This document shows, piece by piece, positions 36,336-43,383 of a DNA stretch of 64,000 nt. Origin of the DNA: Dyadobacter sediminis (GTDB taxonomy: Bacteria > Bacteroidota > Bacteroidia > Cytophagales > Spirosomataceae); the NCBI RefSeq assembly GCF_005860765.1, contig NZ_VCEI01000028.1, forward strand, positions 1-64,000. The letters are read 5' to 3'. Position numbers and translations under genes: made by a program. The number at the start of each line of letters is the position of its first letter. The first letter of the stretch is position 1. The notes under the pieces were generated by a model that was given only the letters and a program-made list of their open reading frames with translations, ran no database searches and was not told where the DNA came from.

Positions 36336-39300
36336 TTACCTGTTGATTAACACCCTTTTCAAATAGGAGCTGCCGTCATCCATGGTGATTTTTATAAAGT
36401 ATAAGCCGGAAGAAAGCTTTGTTACAGCTATGTGCCGGGAGGGACTTTTATCAGAAAAGTATACGGTTTTGCCCTGATTGTTCAGCATCTTTACTTCTCT
36501 GACTTTCGACCAATCGGCTACTTGCAAGGTAAGAACGTCTGGTGAAGGATTAGGAAAGACATTTAAAGCTAAATCAACATCAAAATGCAGGCTGGCGAGT
36601 TTACTGTAAGTAAATGTCTGATCCGTATCAATCATTTTCAATCTGTACAGGTTGTCTTTATCCATAGCAGGATTGTTATGAACATACTCATAAGTATTTG
36701 AACTGTTGCTTTCTCCTTTGGCAGTTATTGTACCAAGAAGTTTCCATGATTTTCCATCCAGGCTGTGCTGTACTTCGAACCGGTCGCTACGGGTTTCTGT
36801 GGCGGTTTGCCAGCTGAGCAGTGCGGTCTTGTTTTCTTTTTGAGCAGTGAAGCTTGTTAGGGTAACTGGCAGGGGCTCTTTAGGAGCTAGTTTTAATACC
36901 CAGTAATCATCACCACCTTTGGATTCCGCTGTTTTTTCTCCCTTGAAAGTGGCCCTGGATGATCGGCCACCGATCAGGTACCCTCCATCCGGCGTCTGAA
37001 AAATGGATGACAATTCGTCTATACCACTACCGCCCATAGTCTTGTCCCACATCTTTGTTCCATCCTCTTGCAGTTTGACCAGCCAGTAATCCGGGTAGCC
37101 CCGTGTCCCGTCTGTCTTGTCCCATTCCATATCAGAATCCGAGTTGCCGGCAAGCAGGTAGCCCCCGTCTAAGGTCTGAATGATCGAGCTGATCCTGTCT
37201 CTTCGGTTGCTTCCGATGGTTTTTTCCCACTGCAATGCACCATCTTTGTCTATCTTTAACACCTTCATGTCGCTTTGCCCGCGGTTATCTTTGCGTGTTA
37301 CGACTCCGTAATTGTCCTGAGAGTAACCACCCAGGATGTAACCTTCATCCCGGGTTTGCACAAGGGAAGCAATGGTGGTTTGATGAACTTTAACAAACTT
37401 TGTCCATTGTCGCGTAAAGTCTTGCGAGAATTTAGTGATGTCATAGCTGTTATCATAACTTTCACCTATTAAAAAATTACCATCCGATGTAGCCGTAAAA
37501 CTAAACGGCAGAGTGAATGATCCTGTATGTTTTTCCCATACCTGTTTGCCATTTCCATCCACTTTTATTACCCGGCCAGAAGAATCTGTGTTACCTGCAA
37601 CGATATAGCCTCCATCCTGTGCCTGAACAACGATGGGGAACGATTCTGTTCCTTCATCTCCAAGAGTCCTGTCCCATTGTTTTTTGCCCTGCACATCAAT
37701 TTTCACCAGCCAGAAGTCTTCCCATTTATAACTGGTTACACTTTTGTTATCTTCTGATTTATCACCGCCTTTCTGTGATATTGAAGTGCCACCCAGCAGG
37801 TATCCGCCATCGCTAGTCTGTATGATAGATGTTAAACGGTCATCCCCGGAGCCACCAAAAGTCTTGTCCCATTGTTTGATGCCATCGGCTGTTATTTTGA
37901 TGATCCAGTAGTCTTCATCGCCTTTTCCAGGTTGTGTTTTATCACCTCCGATGGCCTCGTTGGACATGCCACCGATCAGATACCCTCCATCGGCGGTTTT
38001 TATCATAGAAGTATAATTGTATATATTTGGTCCGCCAAAGACTTTATCCCAAACGATTTCAGGTGTTTCTGCTGCAAATACAACACTTCTCTCTTTGGAA
38101 TAAATAACCTTCTTGTCAAGCTTCACCATTTTCAGCCTGTATAGCATCTCAATGCCAATTTCCGTGCTGGCATCCACGTAGCTGTAATTTTTTGCTTCCG
38201 GACTTGCCTTGACCTCGCCAATTGATTTCCATGTAAGCCTGTCCAAACTTTTTTCCACTTCAAACCGGTCAATTGTGTTTTCAGAAGCAGTGTTCCAGTT
38301 CAGTGCAACACCAGTACCTTCTTTTAAGGCTGTGAAGCTGGTGATTACACTGGCAAGTACAGGTTTTTCGGCATTTAGTTTGACAATCCAGGCGTCGTAC
38401 CCGGTCTGGGTTTGTTGCGGGCTTTCTGTTTTTTCTCCGCTTGCCGGGGATTTGGAAATGCCGGCCAGCAAAAATCCGGAATCTTCGGTTTGTACCATGC
38501 TCAGCAACAGGTCTTGTCCACTTCCTCCAATGGTTTTATCCCAGAGCATGTTTCCATCTGCCTGAAGTTTGAATACCCAGAAATCCTGGCCACCTCTTGA
38601 ATTCTCGCTTTTGTCGGCTCCTTTCAGGCCGGAAGAAGCCCCTCCGACCAGAAAGCCTCCATCAGCAGTTTGCACCACGGACGTGATGGTTTCCATGGAA
38701 GGGGCTTCATCAAAAACATCCACACTGCCATATGTTTTCTCCCATTCCAGCTTGCCCGCAGCATCTATTTTAACAAGATAAGAATCATTGGATTGCAAGT
38801 ACTCAACAGGACTTCCACCGTCTGTACTATACATGTAACCGCCCAGCATATAGCCGCCATCCAAAGTCTGGCTGATTGTCCTGAGTTGGTTATAAGTTTC
38901 TGGATTACCATAGCGATATTGCCATTCTACTTCTGCGGCAGTATTGTATTTGACAACGTAATAAAGCCCGGATGCCTGCTCGAAGCCTCCCAGGTCGAAA
39001 CCTGCTATGTAACCTCCATCCGCAGCCAGGTCAAAGCAGCTTAGCTCACCGGCGTACTGGTTACCCACTGTCTTTTCCCATTCCAGTTTTCCCTGAGAAG
39101 AAATCTTTACCAGCCACATATCGCGCCAGGTTTCCTCTTTGTCCAGTTTATCCTGCGATTTATCCCCACTGGCATCCGAGTTTGAGTTGCCTGCCAGAAT
39201 GTAGCCTCCATCCGGGGTCTGGCGAGCTGCTATCAAGCTTTCCCAGCTGTTTCCGCCAAATGTCTTGTCCCATTCTTTGTTGCCGTTCTGATCAATTTTG

Positions 39301-39716
39301 ACAATCCAGTAGTCACTCGAGCCACGGGAATCTTCAGATTTATTACCGCTAATATTTGAATTGGAGTAGCCGCCCAGAAGGTAGCCTCCATCCGAGGTTT
39401 GCCTTAACTCGGATAAGTTTTCATCCAGAGCACCTCCATATGTTTTGTCCCATAGTTTTGTGCCGTCAGCAGCTATTTTTACCAGCCAGATATCGTAGCC
39501 GCCTTTTCCATTGGCGCTTTTATTCCCATCCTTTTGGGTATTGGAATAACCTCCCAGAAGATGGCCGCCATCTGAGGTATTTATGGTTTTTATAATTCGG
39601 TCATCTGCGGATCCGGTAAAGGATTTATCCCACTTAATGGCAGGCTGCGCGAGCAGCATGGCAGAAAAGGACATAAGGAAAGTGGTGAACAGCAGGCGAA
39701 GTAGAAAGATCTTCAT
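36336..39716 (-). CDS. T9SS surface protein with two seven-repeat propellers
   Basis: 1126 residues with a signal peptide (ends MLLAQ). Seven repeats (~residues 25-450) precede a sandwich module (VITSFTALKEGTGVALNWNT, FEVEKSLDRLTWKSIG). A second seven-repeat block (~555-960) follows; its repeats four and five are degenerate (EKHTGSFTL, TKFVKVHQTT). A second sandwich module (TLTSFTAQKENKTALLSWQT, FEVQHSLDGKSW) and a T9SS sorting domain (LNVFPNPSPDVL, ending SYLKRVLINR) complete it. The architecture equals that of 29510-32995. The FEVQHSLDGKSW segment is identical between the two proteins, suggesting recent duplication or gene conversion. Confidence 0.88.
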   Translation of the reverse strand: MKIFLLRLLFTTFLMSFSAMLLAQPAIKWDKSFTGSADDRIIKTINTSDGGHLLGGYSNTQKDGNKSANGKGGYDIWLVKIAADGTKLWDKTYGGALDENLSELRQTSDGGYLLGGYSNSNISGNKSEDSRGSSDYWIVKIDQNGNKEWDKTFGGNSWESLIAARQTPDGGYILAGNSNSDASGDKSQDKLDKEETWRDMWLVKISSQGKLEWEKTVGNQYAGELSCFDLAADGGYIAGFDLGGFEQASGLYYVVKYNTAAEVEWQYRYGNPETYNQLRTISQTLDGGYMLGGYMYSTDGGSPVEYLQSNDSYLVKIDAAGKLEWEKTYGSVDVFDEAPSMETITSVVQTADGGFLVGGASSGLKGADKSENSRGGQDFWVFKLQADGNMLWDKTIGGSGQDLLLSMVQTEDSGFLLAGISKSPASGEKTESPQQTQTGYDAWIVKLNAEKPVLASVITSFTALKEGTGVALNWNTASENTIDRFEVEKSLDRLTWKSIGEVKASPEAKNYSYVDASTEIGIEMLYRLKMVKLDKKVIYSKERSVVFAAETPEIVWDKVFGGPNIYNYTSMIKTADGGYLIGGMSNEAIGGDKTQPGKGDEDYWIIKITADGIKQWDKTFGGSGDDRLTSIIQTSDGGYLLGGTSISQKGGDKSEDNKSVTSYKWEDFWLVKIDVQGKKQWDRTLGDEGTESFPIVVQAQDGGYIVAGNTDSSGRVIKVDGNGKQVWEKHTGSFTLPFSFTATSDGNFLIGESYDNSYDITKFSQDFTRQWTKFVKVHQTTIASLVQTRDEGYILGGYSQDNYGVVTRKDNRGQSDMKVLKIDKDGALQWEKTIGSNRRDRISSIIQTLDGGYLLAGNSDSDMEWDKTDGTRGYPDYWLVKLQEDGTKMWDKTMGGSGIDELSSIFQTPDGGYLIGGRSSRATFKGEKTAESKGGDDYWVLKLAPKEPLPVTLTSFTAQKENKTALLSWQTATETRSDRFEVQHSLDGKSWKLLGTITAKGESNSSNTYEYVHNNPAMDKDNLYRLKMIDTDQTFTYSKLASLHFDVDLALNVFPNPSPDVLTLQVADWSKVREVKMLNNQGKTVYFSDKSPSRHIAVTKLSSGLYFIKITMDDGSSYLKRVLINR

Positions 39717-39934
39717 AATAACCGGTTGAGTATGCAGTAACTAGGTAGTATTTGTAAGCACATAGTTACAAATAGAAAAGCAATAATCTTTCAAAGCAAT
39801 TAAACATTGAATGCTTAATGTCTGATATATTTAATATTTACAACTATTTTGTAGCACTATTTTTATGATGGTGTTTGTTTACGAAGTCAGACTTTTATAA
39901 TCCTTTTAAGTATTGTATATACCTTTGATTCACA

Positions 39935-40351
39935 TTATCTCTCTCTGACAAATCTGGTCGAATATTCACCACAATAGGTTGTCAGCTCATTCGGTTTGTT
40001 TTTCACTATCCGAAAGTTTGGACATGAAGCACAGTTGACCAAAGCACAAATTGGATCAAGCTCCACGGGGATCAAGGGCTTTACTTGCATGGAAATACCA
40101 TTTACTGTATAGGAAGTGGGTGCGCAACATGGCAGATACCCATTCTTATTTAGCATAACACCATCAAATCTAAATACAACAATATTAGATTCGGCATTGG
40201 TCACAGGTACTGTAACAGAATCAGGTGAAGTGTGTTCTATTGGCCGCCAGGTACCTGCGATATTAGCAAAGCTGGAAATTGGATCGCGTTCGTCTTTTTT
40301 GCAGTTTGTAAAAGCAAATAATAGCAGGACAAAAAGTACAATTCTATTCAT
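39935..40351 (-). CDS. Small lipoprotein, lipocalin-like
   Basis: 138 residues with a lipobox (LLFAFTNC, lipidated Cys at residue 17). The mature part starts ...NIAGTWRPIEHTSPDSVTVP, and the GTW-x-P opening with alternating strands (NIVVFRFDGVMLNKNG) is typical of Bacteroidota lipocalin-like lipoproteins. Five or more cysteines in the second half (LPCCAPTSY, PICALVNCASCPNF, TTYCGEY) suggest disulfides. The function is unknown. It stands alone between the propeller cluster and the mobilization region. Confidence 0.75.
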   Translation of the reverse strand: MNRIVLFVLLLFAFTNCKKDERDPISSFANIAGTWRPIEHTSPDSVTVPVTNAESNIVVFRFDGVMLNKNGYLPCCAPTSYTVNGISMQVKPLIPVELDPICALVNCASCPNFRIVKNKPNELTTYCGEYSTRFVRER

Positions 40352-40995
40352 GGCTGATTGTTTAACATATCAGATTGATATCAGCCAACTTTAGTTGTAA
40401 TTTTAATAATTTATTTTGATAATTATACATTGCTGAACACGAATGATTTTGGATGAAGATTTTAAATCACAAACGAGGGAAATACATAGGTACTTGGTTT
40501 AACATTTAATAGGACAAGAAGATTCTAGCTTGACTAGAAATTCTATTTAACATAATGATAGTTATAAAACAAATTTAGAATAGTAATATTTAAAGTAAAT
40601 TATTCATATACTACCATAATTATTGAATTTTAGATATAGTTATTTACTACGAAGGTAATAGTAATTTATATTTTTTTTCAACTTTGAACATGCAATTGAA
40701 TTTTTAACTGTAAACCTGATTCAGTAACATACGGTTTCGAACAAACTATGGCGCCTTTACAAATTCTCGAACAAACACAAACATTTTCGACTTATTTCGA
40801 CCAATTTCGGCTCAACACAAATATTTCAATCAGACTGACTTTATCGGCCTGAAACGCTCTTGATCCTAAGGCAAATTTACATAGGATAGGTAAATCTCAT
40901 TTCAATAAACTAGATTCACATATCGGCTCAGCATCCAATTTTGAAGACTTCAAGATCCAAATGAGCCGCCTGCTTTGCGCGTCTGGCCAGATGTA
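40352..40995. other. AT-rich non-coding stretch before the mobilization genes
   Basis: No supported gene. It holds a hairpin (TTCTAG 40523-40528 with CTAGAA 40534-40539), a repeat motif at 40690-40731, and a run of TTTCGA/TTCGAC words at about 40730-40810 that may be iterated protein-binding sites linked to transfer. Confidence 0.45.
40690..40731 (+). repeat. Intergenic repeat motif, second copy
   Basis: Contains CTGTAAACCTGATTCAGTAA plus CATA (40708-40731), 22 of 24 bases matching 29350-29373. Confidence 0.45.
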
Positions 40996-41040
40996 CGATT
41001 GTAATACAATCGCCGGTTGCTGCGCACCCGATCTGGCCTT
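40981..41040 (+). other. Candidate origin of transfer (oriT)
   Basis: Immediately upstream of mobC there is a perfect 10-base palindrome TCTGGCCAGA (40982-40991) followed by a perfect inverted repeat CGATTGTA-A-TACAATCG (40996-41012). A related CTGGCC recurs after it. Paired palindromes just before relaxosome genes are where oriT regions of mobilizable elements lie. The nick site cannot be identified by eye. Confidence 0.5.
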
Positions 41041-41065
41041 CCCCTCCAAAGTCGGTCCAGGTTTT

Positions 41066-41083
41066 TAAAGGAGTTTTTTAATG
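41066..41083 (+). promoter_or_regulatory. Shine-Dalgarno site for mobC
   Basis: AAAGGAG lies about seven bases before ATG 41081. Strong SD sites are unusual for the chromosomal genes around it, which supports this start and fits a mobile-element origin. Confidence 0.6.
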
Positions 41084-41497
41084 TTTGAAAGTGTAGATAG
41101 GATCGTGATGAAAGAAGAAAAATCGAACAAGACAAAGCTTGTAATCTTCCGGTTAACACCCAAAGAATACGCCAATCTGGAAGCCAAACGTGGCCGCACC
41201 ACCTGCCGGAAATTAAGTGAATTTTTGCGGCTCTTAATCTTCAACCGACCAGTAACCGTGATCGAAAGAAACGGTTCGCAAGATCAAATGATCGATGAAT
41301 TGTCGGAGTTGCGGGAAGAACTTAATCGACTCGGCAACAACTTCAATCAGGCAACCAAACGCCTCAATGCCGTCAACCAAATTTCAGAATTCAGAAACTG
41401 GATTGCCAGCTACGAAGCTGAGAAGACATTCCTGTTTTCAGTTCTGGATAAGATCAAATCGCAAACCGATAAACTGGCAGATCAATGGTTGCAGTGA
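41081..41497 (+). CDS. mobC: MobC-like relaxosome accessory protein
   Basis: 138 residues. The N-terminal part (KTKLVIFRLTPKEYANLEAK, then RTTCRKLSEFLRLLIFNRPV) has the ribbon-helix-helix look of MobC/relaxosome proteins. The middle (LSELREELNRLGNNFNQATK) matches the conserved L-x-x-N-N-x-N-Q block of the family, followed by a long helix. MobC-type proteins bind oriT and help the relaxase open DNA. Its last 13 bases overlap the relaxase start, the usual mobCA order. The start at 41081 is supported by the SD site; ATG 41108 is an alternative. Confidence 0.85.
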   Translation: MFESVDRIVMKEEKSNKTKLVIFRLTPKEYANLEAKRGRTTCRKLSEFLRLLIFNRPVTVIERNGSQDQMIDELSELREELNRLGNNFNQATKRLNAVNQISEFRNWIASYEAEKTFLFSVLDKIKSQTDKLADQWLQ

Positions 41498-42324
41498 TCC
41501 ACACCAGCAGCCGACTTCGGTCAGTGCTACATTATAATGAAAACAAGCTGAAACAGGGACAAGCGGAATGTATTGCTGCCATCAACTATCCTAAGGATGC
41601 GAATGCCCTGAGTTTTGATCAAAAGCTGAACCGAATTCAGAGGCAGCTGACTTTGAACAAAAGGACAAAGGTCAATATGGTTCACATGTCCTTGAACTTT
41701 GATCCGTCGGAAAAGCTGAGCAAAGAACAGCTCACGGAGATTTCAAAAGCCTATTTAAAAGGAATCGGTTTTGAAAAGCAACCCGCCCTCGTATACGAGC
41801 ATCGGGATGCCGGTCACCCCCACGTCCATCTAGTGACAACCAACATCAAAGCGGATGGAAGCCGGATCTCACTACACAACCTGGGCAAAAATCAATCGGA
41901 GAAAACCAGGAAAGAGATAGAGATAGACTTTGGTTTGGTGAAGGCACAAGATCGTAAAGCGCAGGAGTTTAATTTAAAACCTATCATCATCAAAGCAGAG
42001 TATGGAAAATCAGAAACCAAGAAAGCCATTGCCAATGTGCTCGACAAAGTTCTCAACGAATACAAGTTCACCACGATGGGCGAATTTAATGCGGTGCTCA
42101 ATCAATATAATGTTGCGGCGGACATTGGCTCAGCGGGTTCCAGGATCAGAAAGAACAATGGCATCTTATACCGAGTATTGGACAAAGACGGTAACCGGGT
42201 TGGGGTGCCGATTAAAGCAAGCGACTTTCATTTCAAGCCAACATATAGAAATCTGAAAGTTCGTTTTCTGTTTAATGAGATGAATTCAGACCGTACGAAG
42301 GTTTCTTTACGCTATTCCTTCTAG
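41485..42324 (+). CDS. mobA: Relaxase (mobilization nuclease), C-terminus truncated
   Basis: 279 residues with the HUH relaxase core: candidate catalytic Tyr17 in LHYNENKLKQG, the metal-binding block EHRDAGHPHVHLVTTN (His106, His111, His113, His115), and a downstream helical region. Bacteroidota relaxases of this type normally run to about 400 residues or more. Here family-like sequence stops near YRNLKVRFLFNEMN and the last residues (SDRTKVSLRYSF) look out of frame. The nicking core is intact, so DNA cleavage at oriT may remain possible. Overlaps mobC and is followed by a membrane protein lacking its own start (see the finding at 42270). Confidence 0.85.
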   Translation: MVAVIHTSSRLRSVLHYNENKLKQGQAECIAAINYPKDANALSFDQKLNRIQRQLTLNKRTKVNMVHMSLNFDPSEKLSKEQLTEISKAYLKGIGFEKQPALVYEHRDAGHPHVHLVTTNIKADGSRISLHNLGKNQSEKTRKEIEIDFGLVKAQDRKAQEFNLKPIIIKAEYGKSETKKAIANVLDKVLNEYKFTTMGEFNAVLNQYNVAADIGSAGSRIRKNNGILYRVLDKDGNRVGVPIKASDFHFKPTYRNLKVRFLFNEMNSDRTKVSLRYSF

Positions 42325-42341
42325 GTGCTTGCTTTATTACA

Positions 42342-42728
42342 ATGACCTACATGATGTACATTGATGCGAAATGGCAGGACGACATGTCAACGCATGCACC
42401 CGTTGTTTGCATGAAGATCACATACGGAACCAGGGGAGCAGGAACAGTTAAATATCCTGATCAGGTCTACGCGGAGTACCTGGGGAAAACCTATCAATTT
42501 GATATGGGCAGGAAATACTACCGAAGCCTGTTAGGCGTCGATACCATTGCAGTTTATTTTGACCAAGCTAGTGGCAGAGCATTTCTGCCCACATCCGGGC
42601 AAGTCAAACATTACACTGGTCTCTACCTGCTTGTGGCAGCCTTTGGCCTTTTTTTGATCGGAGGAAGTACGTGGGAGTTTATCAAGATTGTGAGGAAACG
42701 TAACCCGAAAAACAAACAAAGCTTTTAG
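42342..42728 (+). CDS. Small membrane protein, probably lacking its N-terminus
   Basis: 128 residues from ATG 42342, but the same frame is open back to 42279 and encodes EGFFTLFLLGACFITMTYMM, a clear first transmembrane helix without a start codon. The external domain (about 10-85, ending HYTGLY) is followed by a second helix (LLVAAFGLFLIGGSTWEFI) and a lysine/arginine-rich tail. This resembles small DUF3592-like two-helix proteins. The lack of a start in front of helix one suggests the gene was joined to the truncated relaxase. It may be translated by coupling or be a remnant. Confidence 0.5.
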   Translation: MTYMMYIDAKWQDDMSTHAPVVCMKITYGTRGAGTVKYPDQVYAEYLGKTYQFDMGRKYYRSLLGVDTIAVYFDQASGRAFLPTSGQVKHYTGLYLLVAAFGLFLIGGSTWEFIKIVRKRNPKNKQSF

Positions 42729-42801
42729 CTTGGTATACTGGGCACAAAACTCAAAAGCAGAGGCGATTTGAATGCGCTTGCACCACAGCGCAACGAAAGG
42801 T

Positions 42802-42917
42802 ACAAAGCAAAAAGTGACGACTGCAAATCCATAAGGCTATTTACCACGGCTGTTGCCGCTCCTTAAACCGCCAATGAATTTGCAGCCAAGGGTAAACCCC
42901 GTCACTTTTTGCTTTGT
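42802..42917. repeat. Long interrupted inverted repeat
   Basis: ACAAAGCAAAAAGTGACG on the left (42802-42819) matches the inverse of CGTCACTTTTTGCTTTGT (42899-42916) perfectly over 18 bases, and a nested GCAAAT/ATTTGC pair lies inside. The core between the arms is about 80 bases and GC-richer. It could be a bidirectional terminator or the folded end of a mobile element. Confidence 0.6.
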
Positions 42918-43018
42918 GTGAGAACAGGCGATTGCGATGAGGCGAAAAATAATTAATAAGAAAAAACGGCTGTGAACATTCCCTTATTTCTCTACTCGAT
43001 TTTGATCCTGACTGATAT

Positions 43019-43291
43019 CTATTCCCCCTTACTTGCCCTTTTCGCATATCCGGAGTATGTAATATAACCTTTGGCTCCAAAGATAATTAGCTCAAAACGG
43101 AGATTATCTGAGTCAAGTTCGCTTGTTGAGTATGATAATTCATGATCTGAGTACGCTCTGTACTTTGCGGATAACATTGAATCGGTTTTGAATCCTTCAA
43201 TAAAATTATCCTGAAATATTAGCGTGTTAAGTCGTATTAAGTAATTGACAACGTTAGCGATTAAGGAAAGAGCAAAGAGTGCGGCAAGCAA
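43019..43291 (-). CDS. Possible small membrane protein with no ATG start
   Basis: The frame reads an N-terminal helix (LLAALFALSLIANVVNYLIR) followed by a soluble part (SDHELSYSTSELDSDNLRFE, LIIFGAKGYITYSGYAKRAS). It lacks an ATG: TTG at 43291 or an ATT near 43336 (giving DKFRIDKCEKIAF before the helix) would be needed. The strongly protein-like hydrophobicity argues for a real or recently lost gene. No family is recognised. Confidence 0.4.
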   Translation of the reverse strand: MLAALFALSLIANVVNYLIRLNTLIFQDNFIEGFKTDSMLSAKYRAYSDHELSYSTSELDSDNLRFELIIFGAKGYITYSGYAKRASKGE

Positions 43292-43383
43292 CCTAAATGC
43301 AATTTTTTCACATTTATCAATTCTGAATTTGTCAATTTAAGGCCTCTATTGCGTAGTTAAAATTACAAATATTACATAAGTGC

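Noticed and set aside
42841-43080. Minus-strand frame of 79 codons
   Set aside because: It spans the right arm of the inverted repeat and overlaps the better-supported frame at 43019-43291; no protein character.
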